A program made the position numbers and the translations under genes. A stretch of 64,000 nt of DNA from Methylomonas subterranea (GTDB lineage: Bacteria > Pseudomonadota > Gammaproteobacteria > Methylococcales > Methylomonadaceae), in contig NZ_JANIBJ010000022.1 of the NCBI RefSeq assembly GCF_024505185.1, positions 16,811-80,810 of the forward strand, written 5' to 3'. Positions 35,915 through 45,486 of this stretch are shown here, piece by piece (the stretch's first letter is position 1; every line of letters begins with the position of its first letter). A model generated the notes under the pieces. The model was not told where the DNA came from. It made no database searches and saw only the letters and a program-made list of their open reading frames with translations.

Positions 35915-37684
35915 TTAACTGTCCCGCCGCACGGGTTTGGGTTCCCTGCTATCCGAAACACCGCCGGCTTCAAACTGCAACTTATGCAGCTTGGCGTAAG
36001 CCCCGTCCAATTTCAGAAGTTCGTTGTGGGAACCTCGTTCGATTATCCGCCCCTTGTCCATCACCAAAATCACATCCGCGCCCTCGATAGTGGACAAGCG
36101 ATGCGCAACCACGAATGTGGTGCGTCCTTGCATGACACGGCTTAACGCGGCCTGAATATAGCGTTCCGATTCGGTGTCCAGGGCGGAGGTTGCTTCATCC
36201 AGAATCAAGATCGGCGCGTCTTTCAACAAGGCTCGCGCCAATGCCAGCCGCTGCCTCTGACCGCCGGACAATTTGACGCCGTTTTCGCCGATTTCGGTAT
36301 CCAGGCCTTGCGGCATTTTGTTGATAAAATCCATCGCATAAGCATCGCTTGCGGCCCGCTCTATCTGACTGCGCCGCGCTCCCTGCAAAGTACCATAGGC
36401 TATATTATTGGCCACGCTGGTATTGAACAGCGTGACATTCTGATTCACCAACGCAATTTGCCCGCGCAAACAAGCCAAGGAATAGCGTTTTAACTCGACC
36501 CCGTCGATCAGAATCTCTCCCCGCGCGTAATCGTAAAAACGCGGCAATAGATTGATCAAGCTGCTCTTCCCGCCTCCGGAGGCGCCTACCAGGGCGACAG
36601 TCTGGCCCGGCTCGACCACCAAGTCGATATTCGACAAGGCCGGCGCTTCGCTCCCCGGATAACTGAAACTGAGGTTTTTGAATTCTATCCGTCCCCGCAC
36701 GCGATCGGTTTGATAATCGCCGCTATCTACCTCTACGGGTTCGTCCAGTACCTCAAACAGGGTTTCGGCCGCCGCGATGCCGCGCAATATCTCGGCATTG
36801 GCATCGCTTAAATTGCGGATCGGCTTGGGCAACAGGAATGCCGCCGTGAAAAAACCGACGAATTCACCGGCGCTCGAGGATTCCATCATGATAAGCGCCA
36901 AGTACATCATGCCGGCCAGGGCAAAGGAAATCAGCAGTTGCATCAAGGGATTGTTCAGCGATACCGTCATGATCAACTTGCGGTATTGCTTGCGGTTTTC
37001 CAGGCTGCAATCCTTGAAGCGCCGCCGCTCGTAATCCTCGCCGCCGAAGCTTTTGACGATGCGGTTGGCGGACACCATTTCCGAGGTGATGTGGGTTAAA
37101 TCACCGACCGTATCCTGCATGTTGCGACTCAAGCGCTTCAAGCGCTTGCCCACATATCGCACCATCACCGCGACAACGGGTGCAATCGCCAAAAACACCA
37201 GCGACAGCTGCCAGTTGGTATAGGTCAGATACCAGAGCAATCCGAGCGCGGTAAAACCCTCTCGCACGTAAGACCTGACGGAATCGGAGGTGGCTCGGGT
37301 AACCTCGCCGATATTGTTGGTGATCCGCGAAATCATGTAGCCGCTGTTATGGCTATCGAAATACTGCACGGATAAGCGGGTATAATGATCGAAGATGGCG
37401 CAGCGTAATTTGTGAATCACATTGCCCGAGATACGCGCCAGATAATAATTACCCAAAAAGGCGCCGATGCCGCGGATCAGGAACAACACGATAAAAAGCA
37501 GCGGCAAATACTGAATATTGCTTCTGTCCGGACTGCTGAAACTGTCAATGATGCGCTGAATAATCATCACCACCGCCGGCTCCGTGGCGGCATAAATCGC
37601 AAATCCGACGGCGCTAACGATAAACATGCGCCAATACGGCAACACAAAACGCATCAAACGCTTGTAGACTTGGCTATCCGTCAT
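35915..37684 (-). CDS. msbA: Lipid A flippase, ABC transporter MsbA
   Basis: 589 residues from ATG 37684; a TTG at 37714 would add ten. Six N-terminal membrane helices (about 25-300) precede an ATPase domain with Walker A VALVGASGGGKSS, signature LSGGQRQRLALARAL and Walker B ILILDEATSALD, then the switch His in VVAHRLS. MsbA turns lipid A-core across the inner membrane. It is divergent from the heptosyltransferase gene, with about 80 bases between starts, which fits a lipopolysaccharide locus. Confidence 0.93.
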   Translation of the reverse strand: MTDSQVYKRLMRFVLPYWRMFIVSAVGFAIYAATEPAVVMIIQRIIDSFSSPDRSNIQYLPLLFIVLFLIRGIGAFLGNYYLARISGNVIHKLRCAIFDHYTRLSVQYFDSHNSGYMISRITNNIGEVTRATSDSVRSYVREGFTALGLLWYLTYTNWQLSLVFLAIAPVVAVMVRYVGKRLKRLSRNMQDTVGDLTHITSEMVSANRIVKSFGGEDYERRRFKDCSLENRKQYRKLIMTVSLNNPLMQLLISFALAGMMYLALIMMESSSAGEFVGFFTAAFLLPKPIRNLSDANAEILRGIAAAETLFEVLDEPVEVDSGDYQTDRVRGRIEFKNLSFSYPGSEAPALSNIDLVVEPGQTVALVGASGGGKSSLINLLPRFYDYARGEILIDGVELKRYSLACLRGQIALVNQNVTLFNTSVANNIAYGTLQGARRSQIERAASDAYAMDFINKMPQGLDTEIGENGVKLSGGQRQRLALARALLKDAPILILDEATSALDTESERYIQAALSRVMQGRTTFVVAHRLSTIEGADVILVMDKGRIIERGSHNELLKLDGAYAKLHKLQFEAGGVSDSREPKPVRRDS

Positions 37685-37764
37685 GCTTTTGTTTGAATTT
37701 TCCAACCTGTTCAATAGTTTTTACCCTTAAAATTGACCTTCGCATCCAGCTACACATTTCTTTA

Positions 37765-38856
37765 ATGCCCGCAGCCGAACTTATCAATATACAGCCTAAA
37801 CGCGTTTTGGTGATAACCCTGCGCTTTTTGGGCGACACCTTATTAACGACGCCACTGATCAGCTCATTGAAACAGACCTACCCGGACGCGGGTATCGACG
37901 TGCTGTTGCCGGCCGGCAATACAGCCATGCTGGAAGGCAATCCCGACATCAAGCAATTGATCCCACTGCCGAAAAAAATCAGCGTACCGGCATTTGCAAA
38001 ATTACTGTGCAAATTGTACCGGCGTTATGATTTGGCTATTTCAACCCAGGCCGGCGACCGGCCAGTATTATGTGCCGTTTTGGCGGGCAAGATCAGCCTG
38101 GGCTTTGTACCGGACGATCCCGGCAAAGCCTGGTGGAAAAAATGGCTTTTGAGCCGTTGGCTGATATTCCGCAAGGACTATGACCATGCCGTACTCGAGA
38201 ATCTGCGTTTTTGCCCATTGCTGGGCATCGCGCCCCGCTACCGGCTAACGCCGCCCCGCGCCGACAAGATTTCCTATTCGCCGCCGACACAGCCCTACGC
38301 GGTACTGCACATCATGCCGCAATGGCGCTATAAACAATGGCATGCGAAAGGCTGGCTGCAACTGATGGCGTTTTTGAACCAACGCGGCCTAGCCATCGTG
38401 TTGACCGGCAGCGGGGAAAGCGACGAATTAAACCGCTTGCGGCAATTTCAGCAACAGCTGCCGGCCGAGACGATGAATCTGGCCGGCAAATTAAGCTTGG
38501 CGGAATTGACTGCATTGATAAGCGACGCCGAATTGTTCGTCGGCCCAGATACCGGCATCACGCATTTGGCCGCCGCGACCGGAACCATGACTTACGCGCT
38601 ATTCGGCCCGACCGATCCGAAAAAATGGGCGCCGTGGCCACGAGATTATGCGGCGGATGCAGCGCCCTTCGCCTCGGCTGGCACGCAACGGGTGGGCAAC
38701 GTTTATCTGATTCAGGGTCAAAACGAGCTGGGCTGCGTGCCCTGTCAACTGGAAGGCTGCGAAAGAAATAGAAACAGCCACAGCGCATGTCTAGATACTC
38801 TCAAGGCGGCTCGGGTCGTCAACATCATAGCCGGATCATTGCCTGGCATGTCTTAA
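37765..38856 (+). CDS. Lipopolysaccharide heptosyltransferase, GT9 (WaaQ-like)
   Basis: 363 residues from ATG 37765; an upstream in-frame start at 37693 would overlap msbA. The N-terminus (RVLVITLRFLGDTLLTTPLI) and the later VGPDTGITHLAAATGT motif, which binds ADP-heptose, are typical of family 9. The sequence is closest to WaaQ/heptosyltransferase III in pattern. It adds heptose to the inner core on the cytoplasmic side. Confidence 0.87.
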   Translation: MPAAELINIQPKRVLVITLRFLGDTLLTTPLISSLKQTYPDAGIDVLLPAGNTAMLEGNPDIKQLIPLPKKISVPAFAKLLCKLYRRYDLAISTQAGDRPVLCAVLAGKISLGFVPDDPGKAWWKKWLLSRWLIFRKDYDHAVLENLRFCPLLGIAPRYRLTPPRADKISYSPPTQPYAVLHIMPQWRYKQWHAKGWLQLMAFLNQRGLAIVLTGSGESDELNRLRQFQQQLPAETMNLAGKLSLAELTALISDAELFVGPDTGITHLAAATGTMTYALFGPTDPKKWAPWPRDYAADAAPFASAGTQRVGNVYLIQGQNELGCVPCQLEGCERNRNSHSACLDTLKAARVVNIIAGSLPGMS

Positions 38857-38879
38857 ACCCCATTCCAACCAACAAAAAC

Positions 38880-40208
38880 ATGCCGCTTTTCAGCCACCCC
38901 AAGCAACTACAAACTCAGGCATTGTCGATCGGTGAAAAAACCCTGCCTGTTTTGATCGTCGCCATTCATTTTTCAACCGCCCTCACGCTTGTGGTATCGA
39001 TTTTGATATTCCTGTTATGGCTGACAGCCGGCTGCTACAAAAACGCCGCCGCTATCGTCAAACATAACCAAGCCACATTTTTTGCCCTGTTATTGTTCAG
39101 CGCACTGATACTCAGCGCCAGCTATTCCTCGGCCCCATTTCCAAAAGCCTTGGCAATGATATCCAAATATCGAATACTGCTGCTTTTGCTGATATTGCCC
39201 GCTTTCCTTTCCACGCAACAGCGGCAAAAACTTTGCGAAAAGTTTTTGCTTGCCGCCCTGATAAGCAGCTTGGCTTTTTCCTTGCTGGGTTACTTTGATT
39301 TGTTATCGCCCGAATGGGTTGACCGTTTCCTTAAAAGCCGTATCACCCACAGCCTGTTCATGGCATTTTTAGGTTTTTTCAGCATGCACAGACTTTACCG
39401 AAATGACGCATCCCGCTTACTCTGGGCGACGGTATTACTGCTGGTGGGTTTCGATCTTTTTGTCGCCACCGACGGCAGAACGGGCCAACTAACTTTTCTG
39501 TTGCTGACCGCCTTATTTTTTTTGCAGGTTTTCAGTTTTAGAACGGCTCTTTTATTGGGCATGGCTACCGTGGCCTTGTTTTGCGTATTTATGTTTTTCT
39601 CCCCTTATTCGGCGCGCTTTTTTGAGGGCATAGAAGAATCGATAAATTTTTATCAACGAGACCCGAGTGTTGAGCATACCTCCATGGGCTTACGCCTGGG
39701 ATTTTGGCGAGATACCTTAACCATCATCGGACAATCTCCCTGGCTGGGCGAAGGTGCCGGCGGCATCCCGTATAAATTTCAACAGCTGTTCCCAGGCCAC
39801 CCCATTTTGATCAACCCGCATAACGAATATTTATTGATGGCAGCACAATTGGGTATACCGGGCTTGCTGCTGTTCCTGGCATTTTTGGCGGCGGTTCTGC
39901 GTTCAACGGCCGGTTTGCCGCAAGCGCAACGCTGGCTGCCGCAAGGCGTTTGGCTTAGCCTGCTTACGAGCTGTCTTTTCAACTCATCTCTGATGGATCA
40001 CACGGAAGGCCATTGGTTTATGTTTTTGCTGGCGCTCTACTTGACACCGCAGTCATCCCCGCAAGGCGAAGCGCAGCGAATATCGGATCAGACACCCAAC
40101 GCTCGTAATTTCGCAACATCATCACCCAGCGGAGAAACGCCGCTAAGGATGTCGCCCAAAATCACTTCCGCATTTGTGTCACTTATGTCTGCTCACAAGT
40201 TGCCTTGA
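38880..40208 (+). CDS. O-antigen ligase-like membrane protein (Wzy/WaaL family)
   Basis: 442 residues from ATG 38880, 23 bases after the GT9 gene. About ten hydrophobic segments and a large periplasmic loop with TSMGLRLGFWRDTLTIIG and NPHNEYLLMAAQLGIPGL, the conserved His motif of WaaL-type ligases. The last 50 or so residues are polar, Ser/Pro/Thr-rich and unlike the family; they may be read-through into a former intergenic repeat. It should attach O-antigen or oligosaccharide to lipid A-core. Confidence 0.83.
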   Translation: MPLFSHPKQLQTQALSIGEKTLPVLIVAIHFSTALTLVVSILIFLLWLTAGCYKNAAAIVKHNQATFFALLLFSALILSASYSSAPFPKALAMISKYRILLLLLILPAFLSTQQRQKLCEKFLLAALISSLAFSLLGYFDLLSPEWVDRFLKSRITHSLFMAFLGFFSMHRLYRNDASRLLWATVLLLVGFDLFVATDGRTGQLTFLLLTALFFLQVFSFRTALLLGMATVALFCVFMFFSPYSARFFEGIEESINFYQRDPSVEHTSMGLRLGFWRDTLTIIGQSPWLGEGAGGIPYKFQQLFPGHPILINPHNEYLLMAAQLGIPGLLLFLAFLAAVLRSTAGLPQAQRWLPQGVWLSLLTSCLFNSSLMDHTEGHWFMFLLALYLTPQSSPQGEAQRISDQTPNARNFATSSPSGETPLRMSPKITSAFVSLMSAHKLP

Positions 40209-40285
40209 GCCAAAAAATTGTCACTTTCAGAGCAAATGAAGACAGAACACTTATCCCTCCGCCGAATTAATTTAGGATTTGCCGC

Positions 40286-41098
40286 ATGACCAACCCCATA
40301 TCCCCCGACCCGGCAATACAGTGCCCCAAACTCAGCGTCTACATCATCGCTTACAACGAGGCCGACAAAATCGCCGATGCGATTCAAAGCGCGCAATGGG
40401 CCGATGAAGTGCTGGTGCTTGATTCCAACAGTAGCGACGATACCGCGAAAATTGCGCAAGACCTAGGCGCTACCGTTAAGCAAATCCCGTTTACCACCTT
40501 CGGTAAATTGCGCAACGATGCCATAGCTTCATGCTCGCATGAGTGGATTTTCAGCCTGGATGCGGATGAGCGCTGTACCCCGGAAGCCAAGGCCGAAATC
40601 TTGAGCATACTTGCGAACCCCACGGCGGACGCCTATTATGTGCCCCGGCGCAATTGGTTCATGGGACGCTGGATCGGGTATTGCGGCTGGTATCCGGATT
40701 ACCGCCAGCCGCAACTGTTCCGCAAACAGGCCTTGATATTCGATGACGCGGCTGAAGTGCACGAAGGATATAAAGTCAACGGCACGGTAGGCTACTTTAA
40801 ATCCTCGATCATTCAGATTCCGTTTCAAAACCTGGAACAGTTGCTGCACAAAATGCAGCGCTATTCCACTCTCGGCGCCCGCAAATTGGAGCGCAACGCC
40901 AAACCGGTCAGCATGGGCAGGGCGCTGGGCCATGGTTTATGGGCGTTTTTTCGGATTTACGTTTTGAAACTGGGTTTTCTGGATGGCTGGGCCGGTTTTG
41001 TGTTGGCGTTAGGCAATTTCGAAGGCACATTCTACCGTTACGCCAAGGCAGCCACGGCCAAGCTTAGTTGGCAGCCACTGGACAACGAAACGCACTAG
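40286..41098 (+). CDS. Family 2 glycosyltransferase, WaaE/KdtX-like
   Basis: 270 residues, GT-A fold. Motifs SVYIIAYNEADKI, VLVLDSNSSDDT and LDADER (the DxD region) are followed by RRNWFMGRWIGYCGWYPDYR, as in the WaaE core glucosyltransferase branch. C-terminal helices probably attach to the membrane. It is followed 4 bases later by another GT2 gene. Confidence 0.88.
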   Translation: MTNPISPDPAIQCPKLSVYIIAYNEADKIADAIQSAQWADEVLVLDSNSSDDTAKIAQDLGATVKQIPFTTFGKLRNDAIASCSHEWIFSLDADERCTPEAKAEILSILANPTADAYYVPRRNWFMGRWIGYCGWYPDYRQPQLFRKQALIFDDAAEVHEGYKVNGTVGYFKSSIIQIPFQNLEQLLHKMQRYSTLGARKLERNAKPVSMGRALGHGLWAFFRIYVLKLGFLDGWAGFVLALGNFEGTFYRYAKAATAKLSWQPLDNETH

Positions 41099-41102
41099 TC
41101 TT

Positions 41103-41933
41103 ATGCCCGGCTTGATCTCGGTTATTGTGACCACCTATAACTGGCCCGAAGCACTCTCGGCCTGCATAATCAGTTTACTGAATCAGCAAGACAGGCATTT
41201 TGAAATCGTCATTGCCGACGACGGCTCGGGCGCCACGACCCAACAGTTAATCGCCGGCTTTCAACGACACAGCCCGATTCCGATACAACATATCCATCAC
41301 CATGACAACGGCTTTCGGGCCGGTACCATCCGCAACAAGGCGGTCGCGATCAGCCGCGGCGATTATCTGCTGTTCATGGACGGGGACTGTATCGCTTTAC
41401 CCAATTTCATTTCGCGCCACCGGCTTCTGGCGGAATTGGGTTATTTCGTCCCAGGCAACCGCGTGCTGCTAAGCCAAACTTATACCGAGCGGGTCCTGGC
41501 GCATCAGCTAACCCTGCACCGGGAATCACTGGCCTTTTTTATCGGCCTGTGGCTGCAACGGCGCATTAACCGGTTTTTACCGTTGATAGCACTACCGTTC
41601 CATTCCTGGCGTTATCGGCAACCCCAGTTTTGGCAAAAAGCCATGACCTGTAATTTGGCCATTTGGAAAAGCGACTTTTTGGCGGTCAACGGTTTTGACG
41701 AAGTTTTCCAAGGCTGGGGGTATGAGGATTCCGATTTAGTGATACGCTTGATCCACTTGGGAGTTAAACGCAAGGAAGGCCGCTTCGCCGTGCCGGTTTT
41801 ACATCTATGGCATCGGCAAAACGACCGTAGCAGACATGATCAAAATTATCGGCGCCTATTGGACAGGCTGGAACAGAAAGCTTTGATTCGGGCCAAAGTG
41901 GGAGTCGATCAATATTTGCCCGCGCATACCTAA
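41103..41933 (+). CDS. Family 2 glycosyltransferase with galactosyltransferase-like C-terminus
   Basis: 276 residues. GT-A motifs SVIVTTYNWPEAL, VIADDGSG and FMDGDC (metal site), then FDEVFQGWGYEDSDLVIRL, the WGYED motif of the GT7-like C-terminal region. Likely a lipopolysaccharide core or chain sugar transferase. The end lies 13 bases from the convergent DUF2802 gene. Confidence 0.88.
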   Translation: MPGLISVIVTTYNWPEALSACIISLLNQQDRHFEIVIADDGSGATTQQLIAGFQRHSPIPIQHIHHHDNGFRAGTIRNKAVAISRGDYLLFMDGDCIALPNFISRHRLLAELGYFVPGNRVLLSQTYTERVLAHQLTLHRESLAFFIGLWLQRRINRFLPLIALPFHSWRYRQPQFWQKAMTCNLAIWKSDFLAVNGFDEVFQGWGYEDSDLVIRLIHLGVKRKEGRFAVPVLHLWHRQNDRSRHDQNYRRLLDRLEQKALIRAKVGVDQYLPAHT

Positions 41934-41946
41934 TACGAAAGAAACA

Positions 41947-42366
41947 TTAATGCGCCCCGTGTAAACGCATCAACAACACGGCTTCGTCGCGGGTTAATCC
42001 GCAGTTTTTCACCAATTCGTCCAGGCTGGCCCCAAGGCGAATTTTTTCTATGGCCGCTGCGTAACCGCCTTCGCTGACCTCCTCCTCGGCAACTTCAAAC
42101 TCGTCCGGCATGGGTTGAGGTGAACTCAAGCTATCGAGCATGCGATAGAGGTGGGATTCGTTTTCCGACAAGCGCTTGTCGACCGCAATGGCCGCCGCGC
42201 AGAGCCCGGCCACGTCGTCGCTGCTGCGCTGCAGTTGCTTATGCAACAACTGATATTCTTGCGCGAGCCTTTTTTGTTGGCGCCAAACCGAAATCAGACC
42301 CACGGCCATCAGTGCGAACAAAACCAATGCAAGGCCGGCAATTGCCCATATAACAGACTCATTCAT
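41947..42366 (-). CDS. DUF2802 protein at the end of the chemotaxis cluster
   Basis: 139 residues: an N-terminal membrane helix (VIWAIAGLALVLFALMAVGLI), a charged coiled-coil part and a C-terminal helix-turn-helix-like segment ending in CGLTRDEAVLLMRLH, which is DUF2802. The same gene follows cheW in Pseudomonas flagellar clusters. Its ATG overlaps the preceding stop (TAATG). Function unknown. Confidence 0.85.
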   Translation of the reverse strand: MNESVIWAIAGLALVLFALMAVGLISVWRQQKRLAQEYQLLHKQLQRSSDDVAGLCAAAIAVDKRLSENESHLYRMLDSLSSPQPMPDEFEVAEEEVSEGGYAAAIEKIRLGASLDELVKNCGLTRDEAVLLMRLHGAH

Positions 42367-42542
42367 TAGACAATTTCATCGATATGTTGCTCGGCTTGCT
42401 CATCGGACGGCGATGGCGGTTTTTTCCCCGATCCTTCCTCGGATTTCCGCCGCCCCTTGTCCCTGCCCAGCCCTTTTTCGCGTTCAAGCTTATGCACGGC
42501 CGGCAATACCGGACTCGGCGATAAGGGAGGAATTTCCGTCAT
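42366..42542 (-). CDS. 58-residue proline/lysine-rich protein
   Basis: ATG 42542 opens a 58-codon frame ending in a TAA that shares its A with the next ATG. The peptide starts MTEIPPLSPSPVLPAVHKLE, is rich in Lys, Arg, Gly and Pro in the middle and ends EQHIDEIV. The stop/start overlap with the DUF2802 gene and the 25-base gap to cheW support a real gene. The composition suggests a disordered basic peptide. No family recognised. Confidence 0.6.
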   Translation of the reverse strand: MTEIPPLSPSPVLPAVHKLEREKGLGRDKGRRKSEEGSGKKPPSPSDEQAEQHIDEIV

Positions 42543-42567
42543 GGCTGTACAGCAAAATTAGAAGGGC

Positions 42568-43041
42568 CTAGAACATATCCAACTCAGCTTTTTCGTCTTC
42601 GCTGAGGAATCTGTTCAAATCCACCAAAATCAACAGTTTATTGTCGCGACTGGTCACGCCCTGTATGTATTTCGAACTTTCCTCGTTACCGACATTCGGC
42701 GCGGTCTCTATTTCGGAGGCCCGCATTTCCACAACCTCCGCCACGCTGTCCACCAAAATACCGATGATATGCTTTTCGGTTTCTATGATCACCACCCGGG
42801 CGGCATCATCTGGCTCCTTGGAAGGCAAGCCGAATCGATTGCGGGTATCGATGACCGTAACGACATTGCCGCGCAGGTTGATGATGCCCAGCACGTAAGA
42901 CGGCGCACCGGGCACGGGGGCGATTTCGGTAATACGCAAGACTTCCTGCACCTGCATCACATTGATACCGTATTTTTCATCGCCCAGGCAAAAAGTCACC
43001 CATTGCATGATGGGGTCGCTTTGTTTTCTATCTTCGCTCAT
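42568..43041 (-). CDS. cheW: Chemotaxis coupling protein CheW
   Basis: 157 residues, a single CheW domain. The patterns WVTFCLGDEKYGINVMQVQEVL, GIINLRGNVVTVID and GILVDSVAEV match canonical CheW. It links methyl-accepting receptors to CheA. It lies 18 bases after parP. Confidence 0.94.
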   Translation of the reverse strand: MSEDRKQSDPIMQWVTFCLGDEKYGINVMQVQEVLRITEIAPVPGAPSYVLGIINLRGNVVTVIDTRNRFGLPSKEPDDAARVVIIETEKHIIGILVDSVAEVVEMRASEIETAPNVGNEESSKYIQGVTSRDNKLLILVDLNRFLSEDEKAELDMF

Positions 43042-43059
43042 GTCGTTTATCCAAAAGGG

Positions 43060-43764
43060 TTAGGTTTTTCTTTTTCGGTGCGGTACCAATTCTTGCAAAT
43101 CGATGATAGCGGTTAATTCTTCTATCACCGTGCCAATCAGCCAGGGCTTTCTTTGCCGACTGGTGCGCCAGCGCACTTTATCCGGCATTAACTTGCCTAT
43201 CGACAAAATTTCGTCGCACGCCAGCCCCCAGCGTTTATCCCGAGTAATCAGGATACTTTTAAAGGGATTGGTTTCCAAGTCCCGCTGACTGCCGCGCAGT
43301 TTACCGAAAAGCAACTGTCCGGTGTCCAACACGCCGATCCGGCTATCGTTCTCATCCAGCAAGCCCATGAACCACGACGGTTGACCGGGTATTTTGCCGG
43401 GCTTGCGATCGATTTTAATGGTTCTGGACAATTCGGTTAACGGTGTGGCCAAAATCAAATGTTCAACTTTAAAAAACAAGGCTTGAAACTCATGCTGCGC
43501 CCATTCCGGCATGATAGACAGCGGTTGCGACTTAGCCGGCTTTTCGAGCGCTACCAATTCGTTTTGCAACGGGCGCAACAACGGCTGCTCGACGATAAGC
43601 CTTTGCACGGGTGCCTCAAGCGGCTTATCCGCCGGCTTTGCGACCGGCTTCCGTTTCTCCTCCACCTCCACCGTTTCGGGAATTTCATCCAGCAGGGTAC
43701 TCAGATAAGTATCCAGGGCCAGACTTTGCTGGACGATACGCTGCGGTGGTTTGGTTTCTCTCAT
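43060..43764 (-). CDS. parP: ParP-like protein with CheW-type domain
   Basis: 234 residues. A Pro/Lys-rich N-terminal half (1-90) leads to a CheW-like C-terminal domain with MGLLDENDSRIGVLDTG and RWGLACDEI. In Vibrio and Pseudomonas ParP anchors chemotaxis arrays at the pole through ParC and CheA. The start overlaps the ParC stop by ATGA. The gene name rests on position and architecture. Confidence 0.82.
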   Translation of the reverse strand: MRETKPPQRIVQQSLALDTYLSTLLDEIPETVEVEEKRKPVAKPADKPLEAPVQRLIVEQPLLRPLQNELVALEKPAKSQPLSIMPEWAQHEFQALFFKVEHLILATPLTELSRTIKIDRKPGKIPGQPSWFMGLLDENDSRIGVLDTGQLLFGKLRGSQRDLETNPFKSILITRDKRWGLACDEILSIGKLMPDKVRWRTSRQRKPWLIGTVIEELTAIIDLQELVPHRKRKT

Positions 43765-44564
43765 GACCGATTCGCCAATGGTTTGTCTACCGCTTTCTCA
43801 AGCAATAATAATTCCAATAACGACGAATAGGCTTCGACTGCCTTGGCGGTCTTGTCGAAAATCGGCAGCGGCACACCTTCCCGACTGGCATCCCTTACCT
43901 TGGTATCGACCGGAATCACCGACTCCCAAGCGTTATGCGGGTATTGCTGATGCAAAGCCACCAAGCTTTCCCTGGCGGCCTTGGTCCGTTTGTCGAACAT
44001 GGTCGGCACGATGGTAAATTTGGGCGCTGTTTTGCGGGAATGAAACACCATGTTGATGGTATGCACCATCCTATCCAAACCCTTCAGGGCCAGAAATTCC
44101 GCCAAAACCGGAATAATCAAATGATCGCAGGCCGCCAAGGCATTGATCATCAGGACACCCAGCATCGGCGGGCTGTCAATAATGACATAGTCGTAGCGGT
44201 CTTTTAACTTTCCCAGCGCGGTGGACACCACCAAGCCCATTCCGCCCATCTGCGCTACCTGCCTGTCCAGGGTGGCAATGGCGGTTGAAGCCGGCAACAC
44301 GGCCAAGCCGTCAAATTCGGTTTGGGCTATGTATACGGCCGGATCGACATCCTTTTTTTTCTCGCTGGCATCCCGGAACAGATTGTAGACACCCCATTCG
44401 ACTTCGTCGGGATTCATTTTGAAATAGCTGGTCAAAGATCCGTGCGGATCCAAGTCGACCAATAGGGTCTTGAAGCCCCAGGACGATAACAGGCCGCCCA
44501 GCGTCACCACGGAAGTGGTTTTACCTACTCCGCCTTTTTGATTGGAAACAGACCATATTTTCAT
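43761..44564 (-). CDS. parC: ParC, ParA-family ATPase for chemotaxis array placement
   Basis: 267 residues, starting MKIWSVSNQKGGVGKTT, the deviant Walker A motif of ParA/MinD ATPases; VDLDPHGSLT and IDSPPMLG are further motifs. In polarly flagellated bacteria ParC moves chemotaxis arrays to the cell poles. Not a plasmid partition gene: no parB or parS-like repeats nearby, and it overlaps parP. Confidence 0.87.
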   Translation of the reverse strand: MKIWSVSNQKGGVGKTTSVVTLGGLLSSWGFKTLLVDLDPHGSLTSYFKMNPDEVEWGVYNLFRDASEKKKDVDPAVYIAQTEFDGLAVLPASTAIATLDRQVAQMGGMGLVVSTALGKLKDRYDYVIIDSPPMLGVLMINALAACDHLIIPVLAEFLALKGLDRMVHTINMVFHSRKTAPKFTIVPTMFDKRTKAARESLVALHQQYPHNAWESVIPVDTKVRDASREGVPLPIFDKTAKAVEAYSSLLELLLLEKAVDKPLANRS

Positions 44565-44597
44565 AATTGAGCCGAAATTTAAGCCGCCCTGCAGTGC

Positions 44598-45473
44598 TTA
44601 GGGTAAAAGTGGCGGGGCGGACACGGGATCAACCGCATCGTCCTCGGTTTGAGGCGCTAATTTCAATGCCTTGGCCCTTTGAACATCCGTCATGCCGTAG
44701 CGGGCAAACGCCTGCGACATCAACACCAAAACAACGCGGCGATTCTTGAATCGCCCTTCCTCGGTAGTGTTATCGGCAACGGGGTGAAATTCTCCATAGC
44801 CGACCGCCGATAAGCGGGTCGGCGGAATATTGTTTTTAATCAACTCCTTGACCACGCTGGTGGCGCGCGCCGAGGACAAATCCCAATTGGACGGATAAAT
44901 GCCGGTCGATATCGGTACATCGTCCGTGTAGCCCTCTATATTGATGACGTTGGGCACGCCACGCACGACCTCGGCCACTTTCTCCAGTACCGGAATGGCC
45001 TTGGGGGATAATTCGGCCTTGCCGCTGGCAAACAGCAATTCGCTGTTCATTTCCAGTTCCACCCAGAAATCGTGCTTTTTGATACCCACCAACTCACTTT
45101 CGACAAAAGGCCGCAGAGCTCTTTGAAACTCATCGGACGCTTCGTTTAGCCGGCGCTTTTCCTCCATGATTTCTTCGCTGAGCTGGTGTTCCTCTTCCGT
45201 TACCGTGACAAGGTTAGGTAATTCAATGGGTTGTATACGGGTCGGTATACTGCCGGTCTGAATCGGATCAGCCACCTTTTGCACTTTTTCGTTGTGAAAC
45301 AGGGCCTGATCGAGCGACTCGGAAAACGTTTCGTACTTACCCTTGTTGACCGAGGAAATCGAATACATCACCACGAAAAACGCAAACAGCAGGGTAATGA
45401 AGTCGGCAAAGGATACCATCCAGCGATCCGGGTGCTCCCCTTCATCGATCAATCTTTTTCTGCGGCGGATCAT
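44598..45473 (-). CDS. motD: Flagellar stator protein MotD (MotB family)
   Basis: 291 residues. One N-terminal helix preceded by PDRWMVSFAD, whose Asp carries ions through the stator, and an OmpA-like peptidoglycan-binding domain (NIEGYTDDVPIS, DLSSARATSVV) at about 165-270. It pairs with MotC upstream (13-base gap). Confidence 0.92.
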   Translation of the reverse strand: MIRRRKRLIDEGEHPDRWMVSFADFITLLFAFFVVMYSISSVNKGKYETFSESLDQALFHNEKVQKVADPIQTGSIPTRIQPIELPNLVTVTEEEHQLSEEIMEEKRRLNEASDEFQRALRPFVESELVGIKKHDFWVELEMNSELLFASGKAELSPKAIPVLEKVAEVVRGVPNVINIEGYTDDVPISTGIYPSNWDLSSARATSVVKELIKNNIPPTRLSAVGYGEFHPVADNTTEEGRFKNRRVVLVLMSQAFARYGMTDVQRAKALKLAPQTEDDAVDPVSAPPLLP

Positions 45474-45486
45474 TAGGGTTGCCGGG

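Noticed and set aside
43761..44564. ParA protein as evidence of an integrated plasmid or partition locus
   Set aside because: It overlaps parP inside the chemotaxis cluster and has no parB or parS nearby, matching chromosomal ParC.
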